Shown: positions 8,602 to 18,507, numbered from the stretch's first letter. The stretch is DNA of 41,622 nucleotides from Paracoccaceae bacterium (GCA_022448245.1 JAKVCO010000003.1:1-41622); one strand, 5' to 3'. The notes: generated from the letters alone by a model not told the origin. Numbers and translations: made by a program.

Positions 8602-8868
8602 TCAGCAGCGCTCGGGCCGAATAAGTCGGATGTGGTAGTCTTGCGTCCACCGCCCGACCCTCAGTTCCACGCAAAGCCAACCGTCGCCATGACGCTGGGT
8701 TGGAAAGATCTCATGGGTCTGAGTGGTGCCCGAAGGATACCGCAACACAGCTAGAAACGTCCCTAAGGCTCCCTGACGCCCGTCTCCGATGGCCCAATAG
8801 GTTCCTCCGGCACCCAACGCTCGGTCCCGATGAAGTCCCGGGGTTGAAGCTGATGCATCTCCGGTCAT
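8602..8868 (-). CDS. Small hypothetical protein upstream of meaB
   Basis: 88-residue predicted protein with no known domain. The middle ([26 protein letters not shown]) and the end, rich in Trp, His and aromatic residues, look protein-like rather than random. A GAGGG ribosome site stands six bases before the ATG at 8868. It is on the same strand as meaB with a 31-base gap. The opposite strand offers no better candidate. It could still be chance, because long open frames are frequent in this GC-rich DNA. Confidence 0.45.
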   Translation of the reverse strand: MTGDASASTPGLHRDRALGAGGTYWAIGDGRQGALGTFLAVLRYPSGTTQTHEIFPTQRHGDGWLCVELRVGRWTQDYHIRLIRPERC

Positions 8869-9053
8869 GATCAGCCCTCACGCGCCACCCAGGAACGGAA
8901 AAAGCCAAGCAAGCTGCGCAAGAGCATGCAGCGGTCGGAACCCATGGGAAGGAACCAGCGCCAACATATCAGCATGACTGCCCCACCCACATGTCCGTTT
9001 TGTGGCCCTGCAGGGGTCTTGACGCGACGCCTGCGCCCCCTCAAGCCCACGTT

Positions 9054-11447
9054 ATGCACCCGCTGCCCATCGACCCCTTGCTTCCAGAGCTTGCCAGCAC
9101 CCTGATGCGCACAGGTTGCGTGATCCTACAGGCGCCGCCGGGTGCGGGTAAAACGACCCGCGTGCCCCCCGCGCTGCTCTCAAGCATTAAAGGCAAGATC
9201 CTGATGCTCGAACCCCGGCGTCTGGCCGCACGGGGTGCAGCCCTGCGCATTGCTTCTGAAATGGGGGAAGAACCTGGGCAAACGGTTGGGTTCCGGCTGC
9301 GCGGCGAAAGCGTCCCAGGCAACCGGATCGAAATTGTCACCGAAGGCATCCTGACCCGGATGATCCAAACTGACGCCGAGCTCACCGGCATCGGCTGCGT
9401 GATCTTTGACGAATTCCACGAAAGATCGCTTCACGCGGATCTCGGCCTGGCCCTGACGTGGGAAGTTCGTCAGGCGCTACGGGACGACCTGAAGATCGTC
9501 GTTATGTCGGCCACCCTCGATGCCGAACCCGTGGCCAAGATGTTGGGGAATGCCCCGGTCCTTACCGCCGAGGGCAGTAGCTTTCCCGTCGAGGTCCGTC
9601 ACCTGCCGCGGCCACGTGGCACAGAGCGCCTCGAAACCTGTGCTGCACGCGAAATCGATGCGCTTGCGGCGCAGACCGACGGGGCGATCCTGTGCTTCTT
9701 ACCGGGCGCCGGTGAAATCCGCCGCACAGCGGCCGCGCTCCGTACACATGTTCCGGTCTTTCCGCTCTATGGCGCCTTGCCGTTTGCCGATCAGCAAAAG
9801 GCGCTGAAGCCAACGGGTAACGCGCGCGTGGTATTGGCCACCTCCATCGCCGAGACATCGCTGACGATCGAGGATGTCCGCGTCGTGGTGGACGGGGGCC
9901 TCGCCCGGCGCGCGCGTTTCGATCCCGGCTCAGGTTTCTCACGCCTCGTCACAGAACGCGTCACCCGCGCCGAAGCAGCCCAGCGCACGGGTCGCGCAGG
10001 GCGGGTGGCAGAGGGACTGTGCCTGAGGCTTTGGACCAAAGGCGAAGAAGGCGCGCTTGCCGCCTATCCCCCTGCCGAAATCGAAGCGGCTGACCTCGCC
10101 CCGCTCGCCCTCGAACTCGCCGAATGGGGCAGCGATGAAGGCGACCTGGCGTTTCTGACGCCGCCGCCAGCACCTGCAATGGCAGAGGCGCGCGCGCTCC
10201 TGACATCTCTCAGCGCGCTCGAGGGCGGGACCCTTACCCAACATGGCCGAGCCATGGGACGACTGCCTGTTCATCCCCGCCTGGGGCATATGCTGCTTGA
10301 GGCTGGAAAGGAGGCGGCGCCCCTTGCCGCGCTACTGGGTGTACGCGACCCAGTTCAGAGCGATGAGGCCGCTCTCGCACTTCGCTTGGAGGCGGTTCGA
10401 GATACCAAGCGCTTCCGCCGGGAACGCTCCCTTCAGCTCCGCGAAGCCGCCCTCAAGGACATCAAATCCGAGACAAAGCGCCTCGCACGACTGGCCCCGG
10501 ACCGCCCCTATCCCGGCGACGCCGTCGCAGCCGCCCTGGCCTTTCCTGACCGCGTTGGAGGTCGCAGACCCGGCGATCAGCCGCGCTTCCTGCTGTCCGG
10601 CGGGAAAGGAGCAGAGCTGACGCCGGGCGACAGCCTCGCTGGCGCACCGTGGATCATCGCGGTGGAAACTGATGGCAAACCCCGCGATGCCCGCATCAGG
10701 CTCGCGATACCAATCACCGAAGCAGAGATCCGCGATGTCTTCGCATCCGAGACTTGCTTTGAAGAGACATGCAGCTGGTCACGTCGCGAAAGCCGCGTGA
10801 TGGCGCGACGGCGCGAGCTGCTCGGCGCCCTGCCCATAAGCGATCAAACGTGGAAAGACGCGCCCGCAGAGGCCCTTTCAGCTGCCATGTGCGAGGGCAT
10901 CCGGCTCCTGGGTTTGAATTTCCCCAAGCAAGCCGAACTTCTTTGCGCTCGGGCCATCCGGGCCGGAGATACTCGATTTGAAGCCTCAGCGTTGCTCGAC
11001 ACGCTGGAAGACTGGCTCGGCCCGTATCTCGCAGGTGTCACAAAACAGGCGGACTGGAAGGGCTTCAATCCCACGCCGGCGCTCAAAGCAATCCTGAGTT
11101 GGGAGGAGCAGCAGGCGTTAGATCAGACGTGCCCTGAACACTACACCACCCCGCTTGGACGCCAGATCGCGATCGACTACGGCGAAGAACAGCCTGGCAT
11201 CGCCCTGCGGTTGCAAGAGCTGTTTGGTGAGACGAAACACCCCATGGTGGACAGAGCGCCACTACTGATCACCCTGCTGTCTCCAGCCGGGCGGCCCGTG
11301 CAAACCACCGCTGATCTTCCAGGCTTCTGGGCGGGATCTTACGCGGATGTTCGAAAGGACATGCGTGCGCGCTACCCTAAGCATCCATGGCCCGAGGATC
11401 CCACTGCGGCAGATCCCACGCTTCGCACCAAACGCCGCGCCCCTTGA
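9054..11447 (+). CDS. hrpB: ATP-dependent helicase HrpB (DEAH box)
   Basis: Superfamily 2 DEAH-box RNA/DNA helicase of the HrpB family. Motif I APPGAGKTT (27-35), motif II in the DEFH form (119-122), motif III SAT (152-154), motif V/VI region TSIAETSLTIEDV then QRTGRAGR. The C-terminal HrpB-specific domain runs to the end (WKDAPAEAL..., MVDRAPLLITLLSPAGRPVQ). The ATG at 9054 gives the typical start (MHPLPIDPLLPEL); the frame is open to 8991. About 797 aa, normal. Its cellular role is poorly known in the family. It is followed after 12 bases by a GC-rich repeat element. Confidence 0.95.
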   Translation: MHPLPIDPLLPELASTLMRTGCVILQAPPGAGKTTRVPPALLSSIKGKILMLEPRRLAARGAALRIASEMGEEPGQTVGFRLRGESVPGNRIEIVTEGILTRMIQTDAELTGIGCVIFDEFHERSLHADLGLALTWEVRQALRDDLKIVVMSATLDAEPVAKMLGNAPVLTAEGSSFPVEVRHLPRPRGTERLETCAAREIDALAAQTDGAILCFLPGAGEIRRTAAALRTHVPVFPLYGALPFADQQKALKPTGNARVVLATSIAETSLTIEDVRVVVDGGLARRARFDPGSGFSRLVTERVTRAEAAQRTGRAGRVAEGLCLRLWTKGEEGALAAYPPAEIEAADLAPLALELAEWGSDEGDLAFLTPPPAPAMAEARALLTSLSALEGGTLTQHGRAMGRLPVHPRLGHMLLEAGKEAAPLAALLGVRDPVQSDEAALALRLEAVRDTKRFRRERSLQLREAALKDIKSETKRLARLAPDRPYPGDAVAAALAFPDRVGGRRPGDQPRFLLSGGKGAELTPGDSLAGAPWIIAVETDGKPRDARIRLAIPITEAEIRDVFASETCFEETCSWSRRESRVMARRRELLGALPISDQTWKDAPAEALSAAMCEGIRLLGLNFPKQAELLCARAIRAGDTRFEASALLDTLEDWLGPYLAGVTKQADWKGFNPTPALKAILSWEEQQALDQTCPEHYTTPLGRQIAIDYGEEQPGIALRLQELFGETKHPMVDRAPLLITLLSPAGRPVQTTADLPGFWAGSYADVRKDMRARYPKHPWPEDPTAADPTLRTKRRAP

Positions 11448-11459
11448 GACCACATTGCG

Positions 11460-11502
11460 GCCTCCGGCGGCCCTCCGGGGGAAGTACAAAGCACGAAGAA
11501 GG
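11460..11502 (+). repeat. GC-rich intergenic repeat, copy A
   Basis: Follows the hrpB stop. It contains GCCTCCGGCGG, an 11-base insert, then AAGTAC and GCACGAAGAAGG. The same core and tail occur at 11668-11699 (inverted), 25361-25394 and 39126-39158 (inverted). Copies A and B face each other across about 165 bp between hrpB and gnd; the rest of that gap holds no gene that I can support. Confidence 0.7.
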
Positions 11503-11667
11503 CCCGCCGCACTGCGACGCCCGGTAAGAGTTGCTTAACCAAAACGCGGCATCGTCATTGGGCAGTACAGCTGAAGAGCGATGGCTGCGCACGGAGAAGT
11601 CGCCCCGGGCCCTGACATCGTCGCCGCGGTCTGGGGCGCACTTTCTCCAACTTGCGCCGCTCCGGAA

Positions 11668-11699
11668 TTCTCTGTGCGTCGTACTTCCGCCGGAGGCAT
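11668..11699 (-). repeat. GC-rich intergenic repeat, copy B
   Basis: Read on the minus strand it gives ATGCCTCCGGCGGAAGTAC, then GAC, then GCACAGAGAA. The 19-base core is identical to copies C and D, and the tail is diverged. It lies 29 bases past the gnd stop. Confidence 0.75.
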
Positions 11700-11728
11700 C
11701 TGTTGCCTCCCCCAACGCGAAGATCAGA

Positions 11729-13135
11729 TCAGTCGTTCCAAGGTCCGTGGAAGCTACCGGATTTATCGAGGCGTTCGAACGAATGCGCGCCGAAGTAGTC
11801 GCGCATCCCTTGGATCAGATCTGCGGTCCCGCGCGGCTGTCGTATCTCGTCAAACCAGCTCACGGCAGAAGCAAGCGCGGGCACCGGCAGGCCCATCATC
11901 GTGGCTTGGGCCACAACACGGCGAAGGGGGGCAATGTGCTCCTTCAGGAGCGGCGCAAAGTGATCTGAAAGGATCAAACGGTCATCGGGCAGATCACCCC
12001 GGAAGGCCGTCGCGATGTCATCAAGCAACGATGAGCGAATGATACAGCCCGCACGCCAGATTTCGGCGATGCGTGCATAGTCCAGATCCCATCCGAATTC
12101 GTCAGAGGCCGCTTTCAGGATCCGGAAGCCCTGGGCATAGGCCAGCACGCGTCCAACGAGCAGCGCAGACTCGAGCTCGTCTTCGTTGAAAGTGCCGTGT
12201 TGTTCTCCGGCCGTTGGCGCAAGGATCGGCCCCGCAATCTGGCGGGTTTGACGCTCGGAACTGAGAACGCGCGCACCCACGGCCGCCTCGATAATGGAAG
12301 CAGACTGGCCCATGCGAATGGCCTCGATGACCGTCCAGCGGCCCGTTCCCTTTTGTCCCGCTTGATCGACAATCACATCGACCATGGCTTTACCCGTATC
12401 CTTGTCGACGGCGTCGAGCACGTGGCCGGTGATCTCGACGAGGTAACTCTGAAGTGCTCCCTCGTTCCAGCGATGGAAAAGCGGGGCGATCTGAGCTGGC
12501 GTCCGCTCTTCCCCATCGCGCAGGAGACCGTAGACCTCGGCGATCAGCTGCATGTCTGCGTATTCGATGCCGTTGTGCACTGTTTTGACGAAGTGCCCGG
12601 CGCCGTCAGGGCCCAGATGAGCAACACAGGGGTCGCCTTCGAACTTGGCGGAGATCGCCTCATAGATTGGCTTCACCGGCTCCCATGCCGAAGGGGTGCC
12701 GCCAACCATCATGGAGGGGCCATGGCGCGCGCCTTCTTCGCCGCCGGACACGCCGATGCCTAAGTAACGGAAGCCCGCACTCTCAACCTTGGCCGTGCGC
12801 GCCTGTGTTTCACGGAAGTCGCTGTTGCCACCGTCGATGATTGTATCGCCCTCGGCGAGGTGCGGCAGCAGCGCATCGATGGAGGCTTCAACCGGCTTGC
12901 CCGCTGGCACCATGAGCATGATCGCGCGGGGCTGCGGCATGGCGGCGACGAGATCCTCGACACTGGTAAATTTCTTGAGCTTCGGCGCGAGTTCACCTGC
13001 ACTCGCGATGAGCGTGTCGATGGTGGAGGCGTCTAGATTGTAGAGCGCGACGTCGTGGCCGTTTTCGGCCATGTTAAGCGCAAGGGCGGAACCCATCGTT
13101 CCGACGCCAATCAAACCCATGGAAGCTGTGGCCAC
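11729..13135 (-). CDS. gnd: 6-phosphogluconate dehydrogenase, decarboxylating
   Basis: Oxidative pentose phosphate enzyme: 6-phosphogluconate + NADP to ribulose 5-phosphate + CO2. NADP fold GLIGVGTMGSALALNMAENG at the N-terminus, IIDGGNS, substrate-binding GVSGGEEGARHGPSMMVGG, and the catalytic segment KTVHNGIEYADMQLIAE are all present. 468 aa, normal. The start is GTG at 13135, supported by GGAG about seven bases upstream and by the normal N-terminus (MATASMGLIGVG); the frame remains open to 13198 without similarity. The gene lies downstream of argF with a strong hairpin between them, so it is probably a separate unit. Confidence 0.97.
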   Translation of the reverse strand: MATASMGLIGVGTMGSALALNMAENGHDVALYNLDASTIDTLIASAGELAPKLKKFTSVEDLVAAMPQPRAIMLMVPAGKPVEASIDALLPHLAEGDTIIDGGNSDFRETQARTAKVESAGFRYLGIGVSGGEEGARHGPSMMVGGTPSAWEPVKPIYEAISAKFEGDPCVAHLGPDGAGHFVKTVHNGIEYADMQLIAEVYGLLRDGEERTPAQIAPLFHRWNEGALQSYLVEITGHVLDAVDKDTGKAMVDVIVDQAGQKGTGRWTVIEAIRMGQSASIIEAAVGARVLSSERQTRQIAGPILAPTAGEQHGTFNEDELESALLVGRVLAYAQGFRILKAASDEFGWDLDYARIAEIWRAGCIIRSSLLDDIATAFRGDLPDDRLILSDHFAPLLKEHIAPLRRVVAQATMMGLPVPALASAVSWFDEIRQPRGTADLIQGMRDYFGAHSFERLDKSGSFHGPWND

Positions 13136-13202
13136 GCTCGTCTCCTGATCAATTCGTTGCCTCAAGAGAACACGGGTCGTGCGCACATGCCATGGCAAAG
13201 TG

Positions 13203-13241
13203 ACCCTAGCCCGCGAAGGGGTGCCGTGCGCGGGCTAGGGT
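13203..13241 (-). terminator. Terminator hairpin between argF and gnd
   Basis: A perfect 13-bp stem (ACCCTAGCCCGCG / CGCGGGCTAGGGT) with a 13-base loop, 31 bases past the argF stop. The gap continues to the gnd start at 13135. A T-run stands on the plus-strand side (13247-13251), but the only gene ending here is argF on the minus strand. Confidence 0.65.
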
Positions 13242-13271
13242 TGGACTTTTTATGTGGACCTTAAGAGGGGC

Positions 13272-14198
13272 TTAAACGCCCAAGCACCAGCGCATCACCG
13301 CCTTTTGCGCGTGGAGGCGGTTTTCGGCTTCGTCAAAGATGACCGAGTGGGGGCCGTCCATCACAGCGCTTGTGGCTTCTTCTTCGCGGTGTGCTGGCAG
13401 GCAATGCATGAAGAGAGCGTCGTCCTTGGCATGGGACATCAGGCGCTCGTTCACCTGGTAGGGGCGCAGCTGATTGTGGCGGCGCTCCTTGGTGGTTTGG
13501 CTGTCATGCATGGAAACCCAGGTGTCTGCGACAACGAGATCGGCGCCATTTACTGCGGCTTCCGGATCGCGAATGAGCTCGACAGAAACGCCCTTTGCAC
13601 GCGCTTCTTCAATGAATACCGCCTCAGGGTCGAGCGTTTCGGGCCCGGAAACGACCATGTCGAACCCGAACTGGCCCGCAGCATGGAGAAAGGAGGCGCA
13701 GACATTGTTGCCGTCGCCCATCCACACGACCTTTTTACCTTGGATCGGGCCACGATGTTCTTCGTAGGTCATGACGTCGGCCATGATCTGGCAGGGGTGC
13801 GTACGGTTGGTAAGACCGTTGATCACGGGCACGGTGGCGTGGTCTGCGAGTTCGAGAAGCGTCGTTTCCTCGAAGGTACGGATCATGATGAGATCAACGT
13901 AGCGCGAGAGGACGCGCGCGGTGTCCGCAATGCTTTCACCGTGGCCGAGCTGCATGTCAGCTCCCGAAAGGACCATTGTTTGCCCGCCCATTTGACGCAC
14001 GCCCATGTCGAATGAGACGCGTGTTCGCGTAGAAGGCTTCTCAAAAATGAGAGCGACCATGTGGCCGGCGAGCGGTGTCTCTGCGTCGGTCGTGCCTTTG
14101 GGTTGGCCTTGGCGCGAGTCTTTCATCGAGCGCGCTTGGTCAATCATGTGCCGCAGGTCGTCTGGGCTGGTTTTATGGATATCGAGAAAATGGGTCAT
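13272..14198 (-). CDS. argF: Ornithine carbamoyltransferase
   Basis: Joins carbamoyl phosphate and ornithine to make citrulline, the sixth step of arginine synthesis, in the cytoplasm. Carbamoyl-phosphate motif STRTR at 56-60, HPCQ in the middle ([12 protein letters not shown]), and the ornithine-loop/MHCLP motif (FMHCLPAHR) near the C-terminus. 308 aa, normal. ATG 14198 gives the usual start [10 protein letters not shown]; upstream frame to 14303 runs through the repeat element and is not coding. argD precedes it on the same strand with a 76-bp gap holding a repeat, so the two may be co-transcribed. carB, which makes its substrate, is 19 kb away. Confidence 0.97.
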   Translation of the reverse strand: MTHFLDIHKTSPDDLRHMIDQARSMKDSRQGQPKGTTDAETPLAGHMVALIFEKPSTRTRVSFDMGVRQMGGQTMVLSGADMQLGHGESIADTARVLSRYVDLIMIRTFEETTLLELADHATVPVINGLTNRTHPCQIMADVMTYEEHRGPIQGKKVVWMGDGNNVCASFLHAAGQFGFDMVVSGPETLDPEAVFIEEARAKGVSVELIRDPEAAVNGADLVVADTWVSMHDSQTTKERRHNQLRPYQVNERLMSHAKDDALFMHCLPAHREEEATSAVMDGPHSVIFDEAENRLHAQKAVMRWCLGV

Positions 14199-14228
14199 CG
14201 GCGCGTCTCGTTTGTCGATGCCGGAACC

Positions 14229-14273
14229 GGGGGCCTGCCCCCGGACCCCCGGAGTATTTACGGAAAGATGAAG
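14229..14273 (+). repeat. GC-rich palindromic repeat between argD and argF
   Basis: GGGGGCCTGCCCCC followed by GGACCCCCGGAGTATTTA and the tail CGGAAAGATGAAG, ending at the argD stop. The layout (GC-rich palindrome, AGTAT/AGTAC, then a purine-rich GAAGA-type tail) resembles the CCTCCGGCGG elements elsewhere in the window and repeats I know to be common between genes of roseobacters. Confidence 0.7.
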
Positions 14274-14274
14274 A

Positions 14275-15447
14275 TCAGGCTGTGAGGTTGGTGGCCGCCG
14301 CATCGAGACGCGCGAGCGCGGCGTCGATGTCTTCGTCGGAGATATTGAGAGCTGGAAGCAAGCGGATCGTGTTGTCAGCTGCGCCCACTGTGAGGATGTG
14401 TTCGGTGAGGCCTGCGGAGACGACTTCGCCTGCCGGCGCCACGCATTTGAGGCCGAGCATGAGGCCTGAGCCGCGCACGTGATCGAACACTTTGGGATGC
14501 GAGGCCACGAGGCCCTCTAGGCCTTGGCGCAAGCGACCCGCTTTACGGTTCACATCTTCGAGGAAGGCGGGGTCGGAGACAATTTCCATGACACGGGCAC
14601 CGACGGCGCAGCCCAGCGGGTTGCCACCGTATGTGGAGCCGTGGCTGCCTGCGGTCATCCCGGACGCGGCGTCCTCGGTGGCGACGACGGCGCCGAGGGG
14701 GAAGCCACCCCCGATGCCTTTGGCGACCATCATGATGTCTGGGGTGATGCCTGCCCATTCATGGGCAAAGAGCTTGCCTGTCCGGCCCACGCCGCATTGC
14801 ACTTCGTCGAGAATGAGCAGGATGCCATGGCTGTCGCACAGATCGCGCAGACTCTTCAGGCATGCATCAGGAAGGGGCCGGATACCGCCTTCACCCTGCA
14901 CAGGTTCGACAAGGATCGCGGCCGTGTTTTCGGAGATCGCGGGCACGACGGCATCGTGATCTGCGAACGGCAGGTGGACGAAGCCGGGCAAGAGAGGCCC
15001 AAAGCCATGGGTCATCTTCTCAGACCCTGCGGCCGCAATGCCTGCAGAGGAGCGGCCGTGGAACGAGCCTTCGAAGGTGATGATCTCCACCCGCTCAGGC
15101 GCACCTTTTTCGAAGTGATACTTACGGGCCATCTTCACGGCGAGCTCGCAGCTCTCGGTGCCGGAATTGGTGAAGAAACAGGTGTCCGCGAAAGTATGAT
15201 CGACAAGCAGGTCCGCCAGTTTTTGCTGGTTCGGAATGCCATAAAGGTTCGACGTGTGCCAAAGCGCGCCGGCCTGTTCTGTCAACGCCTCGACCAGCTC
15301 CGGGGCCGCGTGGCCTAGCGCGTTCACCGCGATGCCCGCGCCCATGTCGAGAAAACGTCGGCCATCTGCCTCGATCAGCCAGCTGCCTTCGCCTTTGACG
15401 AAGTTCAGAGGTGCCCGATTATAGGTCGGCAGAATGGAGGGGATCAT
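14275..15447 (-). CDS. argD: Acetylornithine aminotransferase
   Basis: PLP-dependent class III aminotransferase making N-acetylornithine from the semialdehyde in arginine synthesis; many homologues also act on succinyldiaminopimelate in lysine synthesis. Cofactor contacts: GTESCE (96-101), SFHGR (128-132), D214 in [14 protein letters not shown], and Schiff-base Lys243 in [10 protein letters not shown]. 390 aa, normal. ATG 15447 gives [14 protein letters not shown], the usual start; frame to 15528 is non-coding. Placed directly upstream of argF. The 234-bp gap before it (15448-15681) shows no gene. Confidence 0.96.
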   Translation of the reverse strand: MIPSILPTYNRAPLNFVKGEGSWLIEADGRRFLDMGAGIAVNALGHAAPELVEALTEQAGALWHTSNLYGIPNQQKLADLLVDHTFADTCFFTNSGTESCELAVKMARKYHFEKGAPERVEIITFEGSFHGRSSAGIAAAGSEKMTHGFGPLLPGFVHLPFADHDAVVPAISENTAAILVEPVQGEGGIRPLPDACLKSLRDLCDSHGILLILDEVQCGVGRTGKLFAHEWAGITPDIMMVAKGIGGGFPLGAVVATEDAASGMTAGSHGSTYGGNPLGCAVGARVMEIVSDPAFLEDVNRKAGRLRQGLEGLVASHPKVFDHVRGSGLMLGLKCVAPAGEVVSAGLTEHILTVGAADNTIRLLPALNISDEDIDAALARLDAAATNLTA

Positions 15448-15681
15448 GGTCGCAACCCTTCGTTTACTAGAGGCCCTTGCGTGCAGAGACGGGGGGCGCG
15501 TGTCAATGGATTTTAGGGGTTTAGGCATGGCGGCAGGTTCTGCCGGGGGGCAGTCAGAGGTCTATCGACGTCGGAGGTGCAGCATTCCCATGCGGGCGAG
15601 ATATGCGGGATGGGTGACGCTGTAAAGGGGCGGCATCCTACGCGCATCTCTTGTGTGCTTGGCCTCAGGAGCGACCAAAGG

Positions 15682-16080
15682 TCAGGCTTCGCTGGCGAGC
15701 TTCTCCAGTACCGCCAGCGCATCAAGTTCGCGCCCGTCAGGCACGAAGAGGTGATCGTGGAAGAACGCGGAGACGGGGTTCACGCCCATGTCGTGTTTTG
15801 CGAGCGCCGTCGTGATCCGGGCGAGAAAGCCCACAGCCTCGAGCGCGGAATGGATGTTCAATGTGATCATCCGACACGGGAACTTATAGGCCAGCCCCAA
15901 CGCCTCGCCCTCGTCTTTCAGAAGGATCAAGGTGAGCCCCTCGGCCTCTTGGAAGAACATTTTGGGCGTCACGCCGGCTGCAAGCCCATCGAAGGGACGG
16001 GTGATGAAGACATAGAGGCCCTCAACAAGCTCTGCCGACATGCTGCGCAGGAGCTCATCTAGGTTTGTCTCACCGACCAT
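15682..16080 (-). CDS. ACT-domain-like small protein
   Basis: 132-residue protein built of two ACT-like halves: an N-terminal part with LRSMSAELVEGLYVFITR and MFFQEAEGLTLIL, and a C-terminal ACT motif (CRMITLNIHSALEAVGFLARITTALAKHDMGVNPVSAFFHDHLFVP). This matches a family of small stand-alone ACT proteins in proteobacteria whose ligand is probably an amino acid; no enzyme domain is attached. It sits upstream of the arginine genes with a 234-bp gap, so a direct regulatory link is only a guess. Start ATG 16080. Confidence 0.85.
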   Translation of the reverse strand: MVGETNLDELLRSMSAELVEGLYVFITRPFDGLAAGVTPKMFFQEAEGLTLILLKDEGEALGLAYKFPCRMITLNIHSALEAVGFLARITTALAKHDMGVNPVSAFFHDHLFVPDGRELDALAVLEKLASEA

Positions 16081-16271
16081 TTGTTCCCCCTTTTATAGAT
16101 CTCGATCTGCGCGCTCGCTTTCGCCTTTTGGTATAATCATGATCCCCCGACGGCGAAGTGTTTTCGAGTGTTGGTGGACAACAGAGAGTTGCGGCAGCCC
16201 TTCGGCACCAGATTTGTTCGGGGTACAATGCCCGCATTGACCTTGGCTTCTGTGAGGCGCAGCACAACGCC

Positions 16272-17144
16272 ATGACGACCCAACGCCCCCTGCGTTCTGC
16301 CCTGTTCATGATTGCGGCGACATCGATGTTTGCAGCGTCGATGCTGGCGGGAAAGATCGCCCAGCTTGAGGGCGGCATGCATCCGTTTCAGGTGAGCCAT
16401 GCCCGGTTCCTCTTTGCCTTCCTTGCCATCGCGTGTCTGGTGCTGGTGCTGCGCCCCCGCTTCGGCAAAATTCATTGGGCACTGCACACGGCTCGCTCCA
16501 CCTGCGGGTTCATCGCCGCCACAGCCATCTTCGCCGCAGCCGCGATGATCCCCCTCGCGGACGCGACGGCTTTGTCATTTCTCAGCGGAATCTTCTCGAT
16601 GGTGCTGGCGATCTACTTTCTTAGTGAGAAAGTGGGGCCGTGGCGCTGGCTTGCTGCGGGGCTAAGCTTTGCGGGTGCGATCGTCCTTTTGCGGCCTGCA
16701 GGGGCGATTGAGCTTGGTGCGTTGATTGCCGTTGCAGGGGCGGCGGTCATGGGCCTCGAGATGATGTTCATCAAACGCCTCACCGGTCTTGAGGCCCCCT
16801 TGCAGATGCTGACGATCAATAACGGGATCGGTTTGGCAATCGCCAGCGTTGCCGTGGTGTTCATGTGGCAGATGCCCTTGGGCAGTCAGTGGCTTGCACT
16901 GGCCGGGGTGGGCCTCGCGATGGTGTGTGGGCAAGCCCTCTTCATCCACGCACTACGGGTGGCGGATGCGAGCTTTGTGGCCCCCTTCAACTACTGTGTT
17001 CTCGTATTTGCGACAGCCTATGACTACGCCGTCTTCGCAGAAGTGCCTGATGTCATCAGCTGGACCGGCATGGGGATCATCGTGTCAGGCGCGGCTCTCC
17101 TCGCATGGAGAGAGGCCCGCGCGAGCCGCGTTGCGGCCGATTAG
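16272..17144 (+). CDS. DMT-superfamily (EamA-type) transporter
   Basis: Inner-membrane drug/metabolite exporter with about ten hydrophobic segments arranged as two EamA repeats. Examples are the N-terminal SALFMIAATSMFAASMLAGK and the repeat boundary near LSFAGAIVLLRPAGAIELGAL. 290 aa, normal. ATG 16272 (MTTQRPLRSALF) leads straight into the first helix; the open frame to 16158 adds 38 residues that do not look like the family and is rejected. The substrate is unknown. The stop overlaps the convergent next gene by four bases. Confidence 0.9.
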   Translation: MTTQRPLRSALFMIAATSMFAASMLAGKIAQLEGGMHPFQVSHARFLFAFLAIACLVLVLRPRFGKIHWALHTARSTCGFIAATAIFAAAAMIPLADATALSFLSGIFSMVLAIYFLSEKVGPWRWLAAGLSFAGAIVLLRPAGAIELGALIAVAGAAVMGLEMMFIKRLTGLEAPLQMLTINNGIGLAIASVAVVFMWQMPLGSQWLALAGVGLAMVCGQALFIHALRVADASFVAPFNYCVLVFATAYDYAVFAEVPDVISWTGMGIIVSGAALLAWREARASRVAAD

Positions 17145-17590
17145 AAGCGGCTTTTGCCGAGAGACAAACCAAAGCTTGCGTCTTTTGGCACCGTCACTTT
17201 GGTGTAGACGCGGCAGCCGGCTTCTTTGCCGACAAAGCTCTCCCCGCGCGTAATGACAGGCATCCACGAGAAGTTTTTGACAACGCGGCGTCCATTCATC
17301 TCGAGCTGGAGTTCACGCACGACCTCCACGGACTTTGCGCCTTTGGTGCCTTGGTACTGCACCGCGCCACACAGCACGAGTTGGCCGCTGTTATTCGAGA
17401 AGGGCACAACGCTATAGTTGATTGCGCCGCGCCCCCGGTTCCATTCGATGGCATCTTGCGGCCAATCCTTGCTGATTTTGACGGGCGGCACTTCCTGAGA
17501 GCTTTGGGCCGAAGCGCCAGCGGCGGTGGTGAAGGAAAAGGCGACAGATACCACGCAAGTGGCGATGATCTTGAACATTTTATAATCCAT
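17141..17590 (-). CDS. Exported hypothetical protein
   Basis: 149-residue protein with a clear signal peptide (about 1-28: KMFKIIATCVVSVAFSFTTAAGASAQ, cleavage after ASA). The mature domain is beta-rich with two cysteines (LCGAV and AGCRVY) that could form a disulfide. No family recognised. The start may be ATG 17590 or the ATG 17578 four codons later, which begins MFKII and would still give a full signal. It converges with the DMT transporter, overlapping by four bases. Confidence 0.75.
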   Translation of the reverse strand: MDYKMFKIIATCVVSVAFSFTTAAGASAQSSQEVPPVKISKDWPQDAIEWNRGRGAINYSVVPFSNNSGQLVLCGAVQYQGTKGAKSVEVVRELQLEMNGRRVVKNFSWMPVITRGESFVGKEAGCRVYTKVTVPKDASFGLSLGKSRF

Positions 17591-17681
17591 TCGGAAAATT
17601 ATCAGTTGAGGCCAGCCCGTCTACTAACAAAGGCGAAGACCGCGCGTCAAGATCGCGCGGGGGTTGCGCTTTGGATCAGCC

Positions 17682-18500
17682 TCAAGGCTTCAGACGATAC
17701 CCGGAGCGAAAGCCCAGCCACGTCAAAAACGTGACAGCCGCAGTGGCAAGCCCAAGCACACCAAAGGCCAGCGCAGGCGAGCTGTCAGAGACGCCGAGCA
17801 CCGACCAACGCATCCCGTCGATGGCGTAAAAGATTGGGTTCACGCGGGTTACGGCCTCGAGCGGCGCTGGCAGCGCCGTCACCGAATAGAAAGTACCGGA
17901 CAGGAAGGCCAAGGGCGTCACGACAAAGTTCGTCAGGGCAGCCATCTGGTCAAACTTTTGCGCCTGCATCGCAGCCAGCAGCCCCAAAGCCCCCATGAAG
18001 GCCGAGCCCAGCACAATAAAGCCGAGCATCGCCAAAGGATGCGCAATCGAAATCCCCAGAACGAGCCAGAGGGCCGACATCAGCACGACCGCGATCATCA
18101 TGCCGCGCCCGATCCCGCCCACGAGATAGCCGATGGTAAGCTCGGCGCCAGACAGCGGCGGCATCAGCGTATCGACGATATTGCCCATCACCTTGGCCGA
18201 GATCAGCGAAGAGGAGGTATTAGCAAAGGCGTTCTGAATAACGCTCATCGCCATCAGGCCCGGCGCAAGGAAGGTGATGAAGGACACGCCCATGACGTCG
18301 CCCCTGCCCTCTCCGAACGCGATGGAAAAGATCAGCAGGAAAAGGCCCGCGGTCACCAGCGGCGCAAGGACAGTTTGCGTTGGGATGGCCAGAAATCGGC
18401 GGCACTCACGCTCACACAACGTCCAAATACCCATCCAATTCACCCGGCCAAAGCGCCGTGTGCCCATTTTACTGTGTTGGCTTTGCGACATTTCTTGCAT
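17682..18500 (-). CDS. ABC-2 type transporter permease
   Basis: Inner-membrane subunit of an ABC exporter of the ABC-2 type. An N-terminal cytoplasmic segment (FGRVNWMGIWTLCERECRRFLAIPTQTVLAPLV) precedes six hydrophobic segments, with TFLAPGLMAMSVIQNAF and PLAFLSGTFYSVTALP, the signature region just before the last helices. No ATPase gene is beside it; the partner must be elsewhere. The exact start is unclear: ATGs at 18500, 18491 and 18467 are all in frame, and none has a strong ribosome site. The gene is divergent from gcrA. Confidence 0.9.
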   Translation of the reverse strand: MQEMSQSQHSKMGTRRFGRVNWMGIWTLCERECRRFLAIPTQTVLAPLVTAGLFLLIFSIAFGEGRGDVMGVSFITFLAPGLMAMSVIQNAFANTSSSLISAKVMGNIVDTLMPPLSGAELTIGYLVGGIGRGMMIAVVLMSALWLVLGISIAHPLAMLGFIVLGSAFMGALGLLAAMQAQKFDQMAALTNFVVTPLAFLSGTFYSVTALPAPLEAVTRVNPIFYAIDGMRWSVLGVSDSSPALAFGVLGLATAAVTFLTWLGFRSGYRLKP

Positions 18501-18507
18501 GTCCCAG

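Noticed and set aside
11531..11968. Plus-strand open frame between hrpB and gnd
   Set aside because: Most of it lies antisense to gnd, and its translation is low-complexity.
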